Assembly: GCF_018131185.1 (NCBI RefSeq)
Contig: NZ_JAFCJE010000003.1
Coordinates: 806,001-870,000 of the forward strand
DNA length: 64,000 nt
Origin: Bradyrhizobium diazoefficiens
GTDB lineage: Bacteria; Pseudomonadota; Alphaproteobacteria; Rhizobiales; Xanthobacteraceae
Reading direction: 5' to 3'
Under the pieces are notes generated by a model that was not told where the DNA came from, did not search any database, and worked only from the letters and a program-made list of their open reading frames with translations. The position numbers and the translations under genes were made by a program. Shown here piece by piece: positions 34,823-45,455 of this stretch. Every line of letters begins with the position of its first letter. Positions within the stretch are counted from its first letter, which is position 1.

Positions 34823-36646
34823 ATGACCGACGCTGGCGCCCCTCCAAACCCCGACAGCGCCGGCCAGGCCGGCAACACGCCCTACCGGGTGCTGGCGCGC
34901 AAATACCGCCCCTCCAGCTTTGATGATCTGATCGGCCAGGAGGCAGTGGTCCGCACCGTCTCCAATGCGTTCGAAACCGGGCGCATTCCGCAGGCCTGGA
35001 TCCTCACCGGCGTCCGCGGCGTCGGCAAGACCACTACCGCGCGCATTTTGGCCCGTGCGCTCAACTACGAGATGCCGGATGGTTCGGTGAAGGGCCCGAC
35101 CATCCACATGCCGACCTTGGGTGTGCATTGCCAGGCGATCATGGAAAGCCGGCACATGGACGTGCTGGAGATGGACGCGGCGTCGCATACCGGCGTCGAC
35201 GACGTTCGCCAGATCAATGACAGCGTGCGATATGCGCCGGCCAGCGCGCGCTACAAGGTCTACATCATCGACGAAGTCCACATGCTGTCGACGGCGGCAT
35301 TCAACGCCTTCCTGAAGACGCTGGAGGAGCCGCCGGAACACGCCAAATTCGTGTTTGCGACGACCGAGATCCGCAAAGTTCCGGTCACGGTGCTGTCGCG
35401 CTGCCAGCGTTTCGATCTTCGCCGCGTCGAGGCGGACGTGCTGATGAAGCACCTCGCCAACATTGCCACGAGAGAAAATGTTGAGATCGAGCCGGAGGCG
35501 CTCGGCATCATCGCGCGCGCCGCCGAAGGTTCTGTGCGCGATTCGCTGTCGCTGCTCGACCAGGCGATCGCGCATGCCGCCGGGCAGGTGAGGGCCGACG
35601 CCGTCAGGCAGATGCTGGGGCTCGCCGACCGCACCCGCGTCATCGACCTCTTCGAGTCGCTGGCGCGCGGCGACATCGCCGCGGCCTTCAAGGAGTTCCG
35701 CGATCAATACGACGTCGGCGCCGACCCGATCGTCGTGCTTTCGGACCTCGCCGAATTCGTCAATTTCGTCACCCGCGTGAAGATCGTTCCCGCGACCGCC
35801 GACAACGTCGCCTATGGCGAAACCGAGCGCGTGCGCGCAAAGGAATTCGCCTCGAAAATCTCGATGCGCGTGCTGTCGCGGATGTGGCAGATGCTGCTCA
35901 AGGGCATCACCGAGGTGCAGGCCGCCACACGTCCCGCTGCCGCCGCCGAGATGGTGCTGGTGCGGATCGCCTATGTCGCCGACCTGCCGACGCCGGACGA
36001 AGCGATCAAGATGCTGGAGCAGAACGGCGGTGGCTCGCCGGTCGTGAGCGGGGGCGGTGCCGCCCGCAGCAGTGCGCCGGCCGCGCCGGTGGCCTCCGCG
36101 GCGCCAGTTCGTATGCCGGCATCCTCGCCGTCCTCGTTTGGCGGTGGCGGAGCCCGGCCGCAGATGGCGGCGCCGGCGCCGGATCCGCAAGCTGCCGCGC
36201 CCGTGCTGCGCGTCACCAGCTTCACTCAGCTCGTCGCACTCGCCGGGCAGAAGCGCGACATCATGACCAAGAGCGCGCTCGAAGGCGACATGCGCCTCGT
36301 CCGTTTCGAGGAGGGCCGGCTGGAGGTCGCGCTGGAGCCGAACGCCTCCAAGACCATGATCTCCGAGCTCGCGAAGAAATTCGAGCTGTGGACCGGACGG
36401 CGCTGGACCGTGATCGTCTCGAACGAGGCGGGCCAGCCGACGCTGCGCTCGGTGAACCAGGCCGCCAAGCAGGAGCATGCGCGTACCGCGGAGGCCGATC
36501 CGCGCGTGCGGGAGGTGCTGTCGCGCTTTCCCGGCGCGAAGGTCGTCGAGGTCCGCAGGCTTGCCCCCGAGGCGCCGGAAACCAATATCAATGCAGACTA
36601 TGGCAGCGACGATCCGCCCGACGATTCCGACGGCGACGATCTCTAA
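34823..36646 (+). CDS. dnaX: DNA polymerase III gamma/tau subunit
   Basis: A 607-residue clamp-loader subunit. Walker A is [18 protein letters not shown] (about residues 66-83), followed by [40 protein letters not shown] and [13 protein letters not shown]. The zinc-binding module between Walker A and B that normally has four cysteines keeps only one (in [12 protein letters not shown]), so the zinc site is lost. The Ala/Pro-rich linker at about 408-455 and the C-terminal tau domain are present. No A-rich slippery site for making gamma by frameshift is seen. Confidence 0.95.
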   Translation: MTDAGAPPNPDSAGQAGNTPYRVLARKYRPSSFDDLIGQEAVVRTVSNAFETGRIPQAWILTGVRGVGKTTTARILARALNYEMPDGSVKGPTIHMPTLGVHCQAIMESRHMDVLEMDAASHTGVDDVRQINDSVRYAPASARYKVYIIDEVHMLSTAAFNAFLKTLEEPPEHAKFVFATTEIRKVPVTVLSRCQRFDLRRVEADVLMKHLANIATRENVEIEPEALGIIARAAEGSVRDSLSLLDQAIAHAAGQVRADAVRQMLGLADRTRVIDLFESLARGDIAAAFKEFRDQYDVGADPIVVLSDLAEFVNFVTRVKIVPATADNVAYGETERVRAKEFASKISMRVLSRMWQMLLKGITEVQAATRPAAAAEMVLVRIAYVADLPTPDEAIKMLEQNGGGSPVVSGGGAARSSAPAAPVASAAPVRMPASSPSSFGGGGARPQMAAPAPDPQAAAPVLRVTSFTQLVALAGQKRDIMTKSALEGDMRLVRFEEGRLEVALEPNASKTMISELAKKFELWTGRRWTVIVSNEAGQPTLRSVNQAAKQEHARTAEADPRVREVLSRFPGAKVVEVRRLAPEAPETNINADYGSDDPPDDSDGDDL

Positions 36647-36669
36647 GCCTCTTTCAAGGACAAGCACCC

Positions 36670-36990
36670 ATGGCTGATTTTCTCGGCATGATGAAGCAGG
36701 CGGCACAGCTGCAATCCAAGATGCAGGAGATGCAGGAGCAACTCGCCAACGTGGAAGTCGAGGGCATCTCCGGCGGCGGCCTCGTCGCCGTGCGCATGAC
36801 CGCGAAGATGGACGTCAAGGCCGTCAAGATCGATCCCTCGCTGATGAAGCCGGAAGAGCGCGAGGTGCTGGAAGACCTGCTCGTCACTGCCATGGGCGAT
36901 GCGCGCCGCAAGGCGGAGACCGCGATGCAGGAGAAGATGCAGGCTCTCACCGGTGGGCTCGGCCTGCCGCCGGGGTTGTTCGGCCAGTAA
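36670..36990 (+). CDS. YbaB/EbfC nucleoid-associated protein
   Basis: A 106-residue DNA-binding protein that forms dimers and coats DNA, often encoded between dnaX and recR. The coiled-coil [19 protein letters not shown] begins the protein, followed by the conserved [20 protein letters not shown] and the C-terminal [11 protein letters not shown]. It starts 23 bases after dnaX, with AAGGA before the ATG, and is followed immediately by recR. Confidence 0.94.
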   Translation: MADFLGMMKQAAQLQSKMQEMQEQLANVEVEGISGGGLVAVRMTAKMDVKAVKIDPSLMKPEEREVLEDLLVTAMGDARRKAETAMQEKMQALTGGLGLPPGLFGQ

Positions 36991-36991
36991 T

Positions 36992-37594
36992 ATGGGCGCT
37001 GTTGCAGGTCCCGAAATCGAACGGCTGGTCCAGCTGCTCGCACGGCTGCCGGGCCTCGGTCCGCGCTCGGCGCGGCGCGCGGCGCTGCATCTGATCAAGA
37101 AGCGCGAAGCATTGATGATGCCGTTGTCCTCGGCCATGCAGGTCGCGCTCGACAAGGTCCAGGTCTGCAAGACCTGCGGCAACATCGACACGCAAAATCC
37201 CTGCACCGTCTGCACCGATCCGAAGCGCGACCCATCCATCATCGTCGTCGTCGCCGACGTCGCCGACCTCTGGGCGCTGGAACGGGCCAATGCGACCCAG
37301 GGGCGCTATCACGTGCTGGGCGCGACATTGTCGCCGCTCGATGGCGTCGGCCCGCAGGATCTGACCATCGACGCGCTGGTCGCGCGCGCCCATGATTCGC
37401 AGGTGCACGAAATCATCCTGGCGCTGAATGCGACGGTCGACGGCCAGACCACGGCGCACTACATCACCGACCTGCTTCAGGATGCCAATGTGAAGGTGAC
37501 GCGGCTCGCCCATGGTGTTCCGGTCGGCGGCGAGCTTGATTATCTCGATGAAGGTACGCTATCCGCAGCGATGCGGCAGCGGACCCTGTTCTAG
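36992..37594 (+). CDS. recR: recombination mediator RecR
   Basis: A 200-residue protein that with RecO (and RecF) loads RecA at gaps. The N-terminal helix-hairpin-helix [20 protein letters not shown], the zinc finger [18 protein letters not shown] and the Toprim segment [13 protein letters not shown] are intact. ATG 36992 begins two bases after the ybaB stop codon, so dnaX-ybaB-recR is a single operon. Confidence 0.96.
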   Translation: MGAVAGPEIERLVQLLARLPGLGPRSARRAALHLIKKREALMMPLSSAMQVALDKVQVCKTCGNIDTQNPCTVCTDPKRDPSIIVVVADVADLWALERANATQGRYHVLGATLSPLDGVGPQDLTIDALVARAHDSQVHEIILALNATVDGQTTAHYITDLLQDANVKVTRLAHGVPVGGELDYLDEGTLSAAMRQRTLF

Positions 37595-37624
37595 CCATCC
37601 CAGAGATCTCACGGAACGGACGAC

Positions 37625-38062
37625 ATGACGAAACTTTTCGCCACACGATTGGCTTTGGTCGCGACGATGGCGATGCTGGTGAGCCCGGCCATCTCCGCGC
37701 AGCAGGGCGACGAGGCGGCGCCGCCGTCCAAGCCCGGCAAGCCGATCAATGCCGGCGACGTCCTGTCGGGCGAGTTGAACGCGATGAAAGTTCGCGACGT
37801 CAAGAAGGCCGGCAAGCGGATCGCGATGTACCAGATCACCTCCGAGCCGCGCCGCCTGCCTGCGCCGAACGGGCTGTGCAATCTCGAGACCGGGCCGGAG
37901 ACCTTCCAACTGGTCACCTCCAGCGACGCGCAGGCCACGCAGTTGAAATCCTTCGTCGGCAAGGAAATCTCGGTCAAGGTCGACGAGATCGCCTGCGCCA
38001 GCGATCCCGGCCAGATGAGCGAAGCCGTGATCACGAAATGGAGCCTGATCAAGAAGCAGTAG
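37625..38062 (+). CDS. exported protein of unknown function
   Basis: A 145-residue protein with a signal peptide (MTKLFATRLALVATMAMLVSPAISA). The mature region has two cysteines (in GLCNLETG and EIACASDPG) that could form a disulphide, and a predicted mixed beta structure. I cannot name the family. It starts 30 bases after recR on the same strand and could share its transcript, though a functional link is unlikely. Confidence 0.68.
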   Translation: MTKLFATRLALVATMAMLVSPAISAQQGDEAAPPSKPGKPINAGDVLSGELNAMKVRDVKKAGKRIAMYQITSEPRRLPAPNGLCNLETGPETFQLVTSSDAQATQLKSFVGKEISVKVDEIACASDPGQMSEAVITKWSLIKKQ

Positions 38063-38086
38063 GGCGGGTGCCCCAAGACGAGCTGC

Positions 38087-38176
38087 CGTAGGGTGGGCAA
38101 AGCGAGCGTGCCCACCATCTCCTTCGAATTTCCGGCGCGATGGTGGGCACGGCGTTGCGCCTTTGCCCATCCCACT
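38087..38176. repeat. palindromic repeat (GTAGGGTGGGCAAAGCG type)
   Basis: CGTAGGGTGGGCAAAGCGAG with CGTGCCCACCATC is mirrored by GATGGTGGGCACGGCG with GCGCCTTTGCCCATCCCAC. It lies between convergent genes. Confidence 0.8.
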
Positions 38177-38180
38177 GGAC

Positions 38181-39542
38181 CTAAGCCCTCACCGGCCCCA
38201 GCGCCTCGAAGTGCCCGCGCTTCTGCAACCAGGCCAGCAGCACCAGGCTCGGGATCGCGACGAGGACGGAGATCGCGAAGAACATTGGCCAGCCCGTCGC
38301 CTTCGCCAGATAGCCTGCGCCCGACGACAAGTAGGTGCGTCCCACGGCGGCGAGCGCCGTCAGCAGCGCATATTGCGTCGCGGTATGCAGCGGATTCTGG
38401 CACAGCGCCGAGAGATAGGCGACGAAGATCACGGTGCCGATCGCGTTGCAGAAATTATCGGACGTGATTGCGAGGGTCAGCGCCCATTCATTGACGCCGA
38501 CCAGCGCCAGCCACGAAAACGACAGGTTGGACATCGCTTGCACGATGCCGCCGATCCACAGGCTCAGCGCCAGCGGATAGCGCCGGGCCACATAGCCGCC
38601 GGCGAATCCGCCGGCGAGAGTGGCGATAATCCCGACGCCCTTGACGATGACCGCATAGTCGTTCCGGGTAAAACCGATGTCGATCACGAACGGCACGGTC
38701 ATGTTTCCGGAAAACGCGTCGGTGAATTTGAACAGCACGACGAAGGCAAGCGCGGCCCACGCTTCTTTTCGCTGCAGGAATTCCGAGAATGCGCCGAGTG
38801 CGGCATGGAGCACCCGCGTCAGGGCATCGTCTGCCTGCGTGGCGGCCTCGGCGCGCAGGGACTGGGGCGGCTCCGTGGCGGCGAGCGCGGTCATCGTGCC
38901 GATCAGCACCAGAGCCCCCATCACCACATAGCCCCACATCCAGGCGGCGCCACGAGGGACGATCGCCTCGAAGCCCGTGACGATGAACAAGGCGCCCGCT
39001 GTCGATATCAGCATGCCGATGCGATAGGCCGCGACATAGGCGGCCATACCGGCCGCCTGCTCGCTCTCGGGCAGGCTCTCGACGCGGAATGCATCGACGA
39101 CGATGTCCTGCGTCGAGGACATGGTCGCCACCAGGAGCGCGCCGAGCGCGACGAACAGCGGCGAACGCGCAGGGTCGGTCAGCGCCAACAGCAGAATCGC
39201 GCCGATCAGCAGTAGCTGCGAAAACACCAGCCACCCACGGCGACGTCCGAAGGCGCGCGTGAAGAACGGGACATGCAGCGCATCGACCAGCGGTGCCCAC
39301 AGGAATTTCAGCGTGTAGGGGGTTCCGACCAGTGCAAACAGCCCGATCGTGCCGAGATCGACCCCCGCCTCCGCCATCCACACCAGCAGCGTGGAGCCCG
39401 ACAGCGCCAGCGGCAGGCCGGAGGAGAAGCCGAGGAACAGCACGATCAGCACCCGCGGCTGCAGGTACACGGCAAGACTTTCGCGCCAGGAGGGCGCGGG
39501 AGCGGAAGTCGCGGCGGGAGAAGTCGCGTCGGGTGCGGTCAT
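38181..39542 (-). CDS. AmpG-like muropeptide permease (MFS)
   Basis: A 453-residue transporter with about twelve to fourteen hydrophobic segments. The AmpG hallmark is at the N-terminus: LFLGFSSGLPLALSGSTLLV, then GTIGLFALVGTPYTLKFLWA and PLVD. AmpG proteins import cell-wall muropeptides for recycling and beta-lactamase induction. An N-terminal Ala/Pro/Ser stretch of about 20 residues is probably disordered. rmuC lies upstream on the same strand, 95 bases away. Confidence 0.9.
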   Translation of the reverse strand: MTAPDATSPAATSAPAPSWRESLAVYLQPRVLIVLFLGFSSGLPLALSGSTLLVWMAEAGVDLGTIGLFALVGTPYTLKFLWAPLVDALHVPFFTRAFGRRRGWLVFSQLLLIGAILLLALTDPARSPLFVALGALLVATMSSTQDIVVDAFRVESLPESEQAAGMAAYVAAYRIGMLISTAGALFIVTGFEAIVPRGAAWMWGYVVMGALVLIGTMTALAATEPPQSLRAEAATQADDALTRVLHAALGAFSEFLQRKEAWAALAFVVLFKFTDAFSGNMTVPFVIDIGFTRNDYAVIVKGVGIIATLAGGFAGGYVARRYPLALSLWIGGIVQAMSNLSFSWLALVGVNEWALTLAITSDNFCNAIGTVIFVAYLSALCQNPLHTATQYALLTALAAVGRTYLSSGAGYLAKATGWPMFFAISVLVAIPSLVLLAWLQKRGHFEALGPVRA

Positions 39543-39599
39543 GCGGAGGTGTTAGCAGATTCTGGGGGCTGGTGTCGTTCTCGCCGCCACAAAGGAGCT

Positions 39600-39628
39600 G
39601 TCGTCGGCCGGTCAAGCCGGGCGACGAC
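39600..39628. terminator. hairpin GTCGTCGGCCGG/CCGGGCGACGAC
   Basis: GTCGTCGGCCGG and CCGGGCGACGAC form a 12-base arm hairpin with a few mismatches and a short TCAAG loop, 8 bases after the rmuC stop. It resembles half of the repeat family at 19984 and 43379. Confidence 0.45.
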
Positions 39629-39636
39629 ACTGGATG

Positions 39637-40836
39637 TCACTCCCCCGCCTGGAGCTTCCGCGGAAACAGCTCGCCCGGGTCTGTCGCCACCAGCCGCGGT
39701 CCCTCCGGCGCGTCGCTCTTGCTGAAATCGAGCTCCTCGATTCGTCCTGCGCGCTTTTCGATCTTGTCGGCGGAGATCAGGATCTGGCGGACGTCCTCGT
39801 TCGCATCGGAAAAATGTTTCTGTAGTTTGACCACGCGGTCGCGCAGGCGGCCGAGGTCGTCGCCGAGCTTGATCACTTCGGTCTGGATCTGGTCGGCCGC
39901 ATCGCGCATGCGTGCGTCCTTCATGATCTGCTGCATCACCTGGATCGCCAGCATCAGCAGTGAGGGCGACACCAGCACGACGCGGGCGCGGTAGGCCTTC
40001 TGGATCACGTCGTCGAAGCCGTCGTGGATCTCGGCGTAGACCGATTCCGACGGCACGAACATCAGCGCCATCTCCTGAGTCTCGCCGGTGACGAGATATT
40101 TTTCGGCGATGTCGCTGACATGCTTCATCACGTCGCCGCGCAGCCGCTGCGTGGCGAGGCGCTTCTCCTCGTCGGTGCGGGCGTCGTGCAGCGCGGTCAT
40201 CGCCTCCAGCGGGAATTTCGCGTCGATGCAGAGGGGGCGCTGGTCGGGCAGGAACACGACGCAGTCGGGCCGCTTGCCGGTCGAGAGCGTGAACTGGAAC
40301 TCGTAGGCCCCCTTGGGAAGGCCGTCCTGAACGATCGCCTCCATCCGCGCCTGGCCGAAGGCGCCGCGCGACTGCTTGTTGGCGAGCACGTCGCGCAAGG
40401 TCGTCACCTGCGTCGTGAGATCGGTGAGGTTCTTGTGGGCGTTGTCGATGATGCCGAGCCGCTCATGCAGCGCCCGCAGGCTCTCCATGGTGTTGCGAGT
40501 CGAGTGTTCCATGGACTGGCCGACCCGGTGGGTCACCGAATCCAGCCGCTCGTTGACCGCCCGCGCCATTTCGGCCTGACGGCCGGCCAGCGCCTGGGTC
40601 ATGGCGTCGACCCGGCCTGAGGATTCGCTCTGGGCGCGGAGCACCTCGCTGAGGCGCTCCTCGAGCTCGTCGGCCCGGATCGCGTGCGCCATGGCGAGTT
40701 CCGCGCCGCGCCGCCCGGACCGCGCGATGACGATGGCGATCGCCACCAGCAGGACGAGCACGAGTGCACCAAAGCCGATCAGCGCGTGGATGGCGCGCAC
40801 CGGCCAGTCACCGGCCAGGAAAATGATCTCGTTCAT
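39637..40836 (-). CDS. rmuC: DNA recombination protein RmuC-like
   Basis: A 399-residue protein with one N-terminal membrane segment (ALIGFGALVLVLLVAIAIVI), a long coiled-coil (about residues 45-130) and a PD-(D/E)XK-like nuclease region, seen in KRPDCVVFLPDQRPLCIDAK and FPLEAM. The C-terminus has VLVSPSLLMLAIQVMQQIMK, typical of the family. RmuC limits inversions and short-repeat rearrangements in E. coli. It is divergent from def. Confidence 0.93.
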   Translation of the reverse strand: MNEIIFLAGDWPVRAIHALIGFGALVLVLLVAIAIVIARSGRRGAELAMAHAIRADELEERLSEVLRAQSESSGRVDAMTQALAGRQAEMARAVNERLDSVTHRVGQSMEHSTRNTMESLRALHERLGIIDNAHKNLTDLTTQVTTLRDVLANKQSRGAFGQARMEAIVQDGLPKGAYEFQFTLSTGKRPDCVVFLPDQRPLCIDAKFPLEAMTALHDARTDEEKRLATQRLRGDVMKHVSDIAEKYLVTGETQEMALMFVPSESVYAEIHDGFDDVIQKAYRARVVLVSPSLLMLAIQVMQQIMKDARMRDAADQIQTEVIKLGDDLGRLRDRVVKLQKHFSDANEDVRQILISADKIEKRAGRIEELDFSKSDAPEGPRLVATDPGELFPRKLQAGE

Positions 40837-41006
40837 GCCGAACGTTCTATCCGATTCGCCGGGAGGCGCGAACGAATAGCGAACGGTTATGGTTGTCGGC
40901 CCGTTGATTTTTATGGTTAATGAAGCCTGAAGTTTTATGGTTAGCGGAGTGTTAACGGGTTCCGGGCCGCATTGACCGGCTGCAGGCAGCGGCTTAAATC
41001 GCGGCC

Positions 41007-41531
41007 ATGGCCCTTAGAGAAATCATCATCCTGCCCGACAAGCAGCTGCGTCTGGTCTCCAAGCCGATCGAGAAGGTCACCTCGGAGATCCGCAAGCTTG
41101 CCGACGACATGTTCGAGACCATGTACGACGCGCCCGGCATCGGCCTGGCCGCGATCCAGGTCGCGCAGCCGCTGCGGCTGATCACCATGGACCTCGCCAA
41201 GCGCGACGAGAATGGCGAGACCAAGCCGCTTCCGCGCGTCTTCATCAACCCCGAGATCATCGCCTCGTCCGAGGAACTGTCCACTTACGAGGAAGGCTGC
41301 CTCTCGATCCCCGAATATTACGAGGAGGTCGAGCGTCCCGCGAAGGTACGCGTGCGCTTCACCGATCTCGACGGCAAGGTGCACGAGGAGGACGCCGAAG
41401 GCCTCTACGCCACCTGCATCCAGCACGAGATCGACCATCTCAACGGCGTGCTGTTCGTCGATTATCTGTCGAAGCTCAAGCGCGACCGCGTGATCAAGAA
41501 GTTCGAGAAGGCCGCCAAGCGGGCGGAGTAG
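41007..41531 (+). CDS. def: peptide deformylase
   Basis: A 174-residue metalloenzyme that removes the formyl group from nascent proteins. The three motifs are intact: [20 protein letters not shown] (metal cysteine) and QHEIDHLNG (metal histidines). Length is standard. fmt and truA follow on the same strand after a palindromic repeat, the common def-fmt-truA order. Confidence 0.97.
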   Translation: MALREIIILPDKQLRLVSKPIEKVTSEIRKLADDMFETMYDAPGIGLAAIQVAQPLRLITMDLAKRDENGETKPLPRVFINPEIIASSEELSTYEEGCLSIPEYYEEVERPAKVRVRFTDLDGKVHEEDAEGLYATCIQHEIDHLNGVLFVDYLSKLKRDRVIKKFEKAAKRAE

Positions 41532-41544
41532 CCACGTCCTCCGC

Positions 41545-41634
41545 CGTCATGCCCGGCCTTGTGCCGGGCATCCACGTGCTTCGCCGCCGCGAGCAGGAAG
41601 AACGTGGAGGGCCGGGACAAGCCCGGCCTTGACG
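41545..41634. repeat. palindromic intergenic repeat (GTCATGCCCGGCCTTGTGCC type)
   Basis: CGTCATGCCCGGCCTTGTGC, GGGCATCCACGT is mirrored by ACGTGGAGGGCCGGGACAAG and CCCGGCCTTGACG. It is the same family as 22703, inserted inside the def-fmt-truA operon. Confidence 0.8.
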
Positions 41635-41669
41635 GGTACCTTGCTCGTTTTCGAGGATTGTCGCGCCAC

Positions 41670-42605
41670 ATGCCCCTTCGCCTGATCTTCATGGGCACGC
41701 CCGATTTCTCCGTGCCGACGCTGCTCGAGCTGGTCGCGCATGGCCACGAGATCGTCGCCGTCTACACCCGCGCGCCGAAGCCCGGCGGGCGGCGCGGCCT
41801 GCAATTGCAACCGACCCCGGTCGAGGAGGCCGCGCGAAAACTCGGCGTGCCGGTGCTGACGCCGAAGACGTTGAAGACCGAAGAAGCGCTGGAGGAGTTC
41901 CGCGCGTTCGATGCCGATGCCGCCGTCGTCGTCGCCTACGGCATGATCCTGCCGCAGGCGATCCTCGATGCGCCAAAACTCGGCTGCTACAATCTGCACG
42001 CTTCGCTGTTGCCGCGCTGGCGCGGCGCGGCGCCGATCAACCGCGCGATCATGGCTGATGATGCCGAGAGCGGCGTGATGGTGATGAAGATGGATGTCGG
42101 TCTCGACACTGGCGACGTCGCAATGGCCGAGCGGCTTGCCATCACCGACGGCATGACCGCGGCCGATCTGCATGATCGCCTGTCCCGGCTTGGCGCGGAC
42201 CTGATGGTGCGGGCGATGGCCGCGCTCGCCCGCGGCGGGCTCCAGCTCAAGAAGCAGAGCGAGGACGGCGTCACCTACGCCGCCAAGATCGACAAGGCGG
42301 AGGCGCGGATCGACTGGGCCAAGCCGGCACGCGCCGTGCTGCGCCACATCCACGGCCTGTCGCCATTTCCAGGTGCCTGGACCGAGCTCGCGGAGGTCAG
42401 TGAAGGCGCGCGCGTCAAAATCCTGCGCTGCGAGCTGGCGAAGGGTTCGGGCGCACCGGGCGAGGTACTCGACGATCAGCTCACCATCGCCTGCGGCGAG
42501 GGCGCGATCCGCGTCATCGAGCTGCAGCGCGAAGGCAAGGCCCGGATGCAGGCTACCGACTTTTTGCGTGGGGTGCCGTTGAAGCCGCCGATGCGGCTCG
42601 TCTGA
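41670..42605 (+). CDS. fmt: methionyl-tRNA formyltransferase
   Basis: A 311-residue enzyme that formylates initiator Met-tRNA. The N-terminal fold begins [20 protein letters not shown]; formyl donor and active site lie in [20 protein letters not shown] and DVGLDTGDV; the C-terminal tRNA-binding domain (from about 210) starts [14 protein letters not shown] 41670 was chosen because the frame before it is repeat sequence. Its TGA overlaps the ATG of truA. Confidence 0.96.
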   Translation: MPLRLIFMGTPDFSVPTLLELVAHGHEIVAVYTRAPKPGGRRGLQLQPTPVEEAARKLGVPVLTPKTLKTEEALEEFRAFDADAAVVVAYGMILPQAILDAPKLGCYNLHASLLPRWRGAAPINRAIMADDAESGVMVMKMDVGLDTGDVAMAERLAITDGMTAADLHDRLSRLGADLMVRAMAALARGGLQLKKQSEDGVTYAAKIDKAEARIDWAKPARAVLRHIHGLSPFPGAWTELAEVSEGARVKILRCELAKGSGAPGEVLDDQLTIACGEGAIRVIELQREGKARMQATDFLRGVPLKPPMRLV

Positions 42606-43342
42606 TGCCCCGTTACAAGCTCACCATCGAATATGACGGCGCGCCGTTCTTCGGTTGGCAGGTGCAGGAGACGCTGCCCTCGGTGCAGGGCGCGCTGGAG
42701 GCAGCCGTGAAGGCGATGACCGGCGCGGATCTGCGTGTGCATGGCGCGGGCCGCACCGATGCCGGCGTGCATGCGCGCGGCCAGGTCGCGCATGTCGATG
42801 TCGACAAGCAGTTTCCGCCGGGCCGTTTTCGCGACGGGTTGAATGCGCATCTGCGCCCGCATCCGATTGGGGTGCTGGAGGCCGAGATCGTGCCCGAGAC
42901 TTTCGAAGCGCGCTTCTCCGCCGTGAAGCGCCACTATCGCTACCGCGTGATCAACACGCGCGCCAATCTCGCCCTCGACATCGGCCATGCCTGGCGCGTG
43001 CCGCGCCGGCTCGATGCCGATGCGATGCATGCGGCGGCACAACGTCTGCTCGGCAAGCACGATTTCACCACCTTCCGCGACACCGAATGCCAGGCCAGGT
43101 CGCCCGAGAAGACACTCGATCAGCTCGACGTGACGCGCGAGGGTCGCGAGATCACCATTGTCACCTCGGCACGCTCGTTCCTGCACAGCCAGGTCCGCTC
43201 GATGGTGGGATCGCTGGTCTGGGTCGGCGAGGGCCGCTGGACCGCGGACGATCTGTCCGCCGCACTCGCCGCGCGCAACCGCGCCGCGTGTGGCATCGTG
43301 GCGCCGCCGGACGGGCTGTATCTGATGAGGGTGGATTATTAA
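42605..43342 (+). CDS. truA: tRNA pseudouridine(38-40) synthase
   Basis: A 245-residue enzyme modifying the tRNA anticodon stem. The start overlaps the fmt stop (TGATG). Signature [17 protein letters not shown], the catalytic aspartate in [30 protein letters not shown] and the C-terminal [20 protein letters not shown] are all present. The short C-terminal end (GLYLMRVDY) is normal. Confidence 0.96.
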   Translation: MPRYKLTIEYDGAPFFGWQVQETLPSVQGALEAAVKAMTGADLRVHGAGRTDAGVHARGQVAHVDVDKQFPPGRFRDGLNAHLRPHPIGVLEAEIVPETFEARFSAVKRHYRYRVINTRANLALDIGHAWRVPRRLDADAMHAAAQRLLGKHDFTTFRDTECQARSPEKTLDQLDVTREGREITIVTSARSFLHSQVRSMVGSLVWVGEGRWTADDLSAALAARNRAACGIVAPPDGLYLMRVDY

Positions 43343-43378
43343 ACGCGAGGCGCGCCCTCACGCTCCACCGACCGCTGG

Positions 43379-43480
43379 CATGCCCCGGCTTGACCGGGGC
43401 ATCCAGTACGCCGCGGCTTCTCGGTTCAATCTCTGCTGTCTCTGGAATACTGGATCGCCCGGTCAAGCCGGGCGACGACA
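43379..43480. repeat. palindromic intergenic repeat (GCCCCGGCTTGACCGGGGC type)
   Basis: GCATGCCCCGGCTTGACCGG, CATCCAGTAC is mirrored by GAATACTGGATCGCCCGGTC and AAGCCGGGCGACG. The same family is at 19984. It lies between convergent truA and dapE. Confidence 0.8.
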
Positions 43481-43504
43481 GCGGAATGTGAGGCCGCAGT
43501 CGCC

Positions 43505-44671
43505 CTAACCAAAATACCTTGTCAGAATCCCGCGATACACTTTCGTCAGCTTCTCCAGATCCGCCACCGGCACGCGCTCGTCGACCTGGTGCATGGTCTG
43601 GCCGACCAGGCCGAATTCGATCACCGGGCAATAGCTGGAGATGAAGCGCGCGTCCGAGGTGCCGCCCGAGGTCGACAGCTCCGGCTTGCGTCCCGTCACC
43701 TCCTCGATCGCGGCGACCGCGAGGTCGGTGAACGGGCCGGGCTTGGTCACGAACACGTTGGAGTTCGACGGGTCCCAGACGATGCGCGCGCGGATGCGGT
43801 TGCCGCAGGCTTTTGTCAGCCGCGTCTCGACCAGCTCGCGCAGGCTCGCCTGCGTGTGGTTGTCATTGTAGCGGATGTTGAATTTCGCGCGGGCCTCGCC
43901 GGGGATCACGTTGCTCGCCTTGTTGCCGACGTCCACTGACGTGAATTCGAGATTGGAGGCCTGGAACTGCGCGCTGCCATGGTCGAGCGGCTCGTCGGAG
44001 ATCGCCACGATCAGGCGCGAAATATCCGGCACCGGATTGGAGGCGCGATGGGGATAGGCGACATGGCCCTGCACACCCTCGACAACGAGCGTGCCGGACT
44101 GTGAGCCGCGGCGGCCGACCTTGATGGTGTCGCCGAGCGTCTCGACATTGGAGGGCTCGCCAAGCACGCAATGGTCGAACTTCTCGCCGCGCTCCGCGGC
44201 CCATTTCAGGAGCTTGATGGTGCCGTTGATGGAGACGTCTTCCTCGTCGCCGGTGATCAGGAAGGAGATTGAGCCTTTTCCATCGGCGCGCGGCTTGCCG
44301 CCATGGGCGGCGAGATGCTCCAGGACAGCTGCGACCGAGCAGGCGATGCCGCCCTTCATGTCGACCGCGCCGCGGCCGTGCAGGACCCCGTCCCTCACCT
44401 CGCCGGAGAACGCGCCGACGCTCCAGGCGCTCTCGTCGCCTGGCGGCACCACGTCGGTGTGCCCGGCAAAGGCGATGTGCGGCCCCTCGCTGCCGATCCG
44501 TGCATAGAGATTGTCGACGTCGGCGGTGCCTTCCTCGCTGAACGTTATGCGGTGACAAGTGAAGCCGGCGGCGGAGAGGTTTTTTTCGAGCACCCCGAGC
44601 GCACCGGCATCTTCAGGGGTTACCGAGGGGCAGCGGATGAGATCGCGGGCAATGGAGAGAGCATCGGTCAT
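43505..44671 (-). CDS. dapE: succinyl-diaminopimelate desuccinylase
   Basis: A 388-residue M20-type di-zinc amidohydrolase in lysine/peptidoglycan precursor synthesis. Metal and catalytic motifs: [54 protein letters not shown] and [20 protein letters not shown]. Length is normal. It overlaps the DUF805 gene start by four bases (44668-44671), and dapD is close by, so the minus-strand group includes two steps of the succinylase DAP pathway. Confidence 0.96.
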   Translation of the reverse strand: MTDALSIARDLIRCPSVTPEDAGALGVLEKNLSAAGFTCHRITFSEEGTADVDNLYARIGSEGPHIAFAGHTDVVPPGDESAWSVGAFSGEVRDGVLHGRGAVDMKGGIACSVAAVLEHLAAHGGKPRADGKGSISFLITGDEEDVSINGTIKLLKWAAERGEKFDHCVLGEPSNVETLGDTIKVGRRGSQSGTLVVEGVQGHVAYPHRASNPVPDISRLIVAISDEPLDHGSAQFQASNLEFTSVDVGNKASNVIPGEARAKFNIRYNDNHTQASLRELVETRLTKACGNRIRARIVWDPSNSNVFVTKPGPFTDLAVAAIEEVTGRKPELSTSGGTSDARFISSYCPVIEFGLVGQTMHQVDERVPVADLEKLTKVYRGILTRYFG

Positions 44672-45315
44672 GCGTCCCGCTTAACATGCATGCCGCCGGG
44701 TGGGCTAGCACGGGGCGGAACAAATTCGATCTCGCGGCTCTGGTCCCAGCCTTTGGCAGGGGGCGTGGCGGAGCTGTCCTCGATCTCAGCGAGCGGATTG
44801 GGGCCGAACCGGTTGTGGCCGATAGTGCCGGCGATGCAGAACATCTCGACCAAGCCCCACAGCCAAAGGCCGGCGGCGGTCAGGCCGAACGGAAGCATCC
44901 AGCTGGAGTCAGGAAGCAGGTCCGAGAACTGGCTGAACAGGGAGGGTGCGACAAAGAACGGAACGATCCACCAGCCGCTCCGGTCCCGGTCGTGCAGCCG
45001 CTTGATGGCCGTCGCGAGGAAAATCCATGAGAACAGTGCCAGACCGGACGATTTCAGGATCAGATCCGTGCGGTCAACGGACGCCAGCGAGCGATAGGCC
45101 CGGGGATCGACCAGGTTGAAGAGGTCGCCGAGGCCGAAGTCGAAATCGAGCTCAATGCCGGGCTTCAAGGTGGATCTGGTCCCTCCAATGATTCCGATGA
45201 CTTGACTGGCGATCTCCAGCAGGCCCGCCAGCACCGCGACGATCAGCAGCGCCTGCCACAGCAGCGCCCGGTTGATGCGGCCGTCGAAGCGGAAGAAATA
45301 CCAGGTCCAGTCCAT
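44668..45315 (-). CDS. DUF805 membrane protein
   Basis: A 215-residue inner-membrane protein with about four hydrophobic segments. The DUF805 signature is [20 protein letters not shown] and later [19 protein letters not shown], followed by [13 protein letters not shown]. The conserved [16 protein letters not shown] start matches the family. Its function is unknown. The stop codon overlaps the start of dapE, so the two are translationally coupled. Confidence 0.9.
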   Translation of the reverse strand: MDWTWYFFRFDGRINRALLWQALLIVAVLAGLLEIASQVIGIIGGTRSTLKPGIELDFDFGLGDLFNLVDPRAYRSLASVDRTDLILKSSGLALFSWIFLATAIKRLHDRDRSGWWIVPFFVAPSLFSQFSDLLPDSSWMLPFGLTAAGLWLWGLVEMFCIAGTIGHNRFGPNPLAEIEDSSATPPAKGWDQSREIEFVPPRASPPGGMHVKRDA

Positions 45316-45455
45316 GCGAACCGCTCCGGGCGGGAGAGGCCACCCGAAGAGTTGGTCGCGATGGGAGGAGGGTGGGTTCGATTCAGGGACGAATGCTGAA
45401 TAGCGAGTGGCGAATAGGGTGCGGACCTATTCGCCAACCCGCCATTCGCCTGACA

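Noticed and set aside
35900..36200. Programmed frameshift in dnaX
   Set aside because: No A-rich slippery heptamer or following stem-loop typical of dnaX frameshifting is visible; the single long frame is in agreement with a tau-only product.
34724..36706. 660-codon open frame opposite dnaX
   Set aside because: It is the high-GC antisense frame of an unmistakable dnaX; composition and length are explained by codon bias, and no protein family is recognisable. The same holds for long frames opposite polA and the phosphohexomutase gene.
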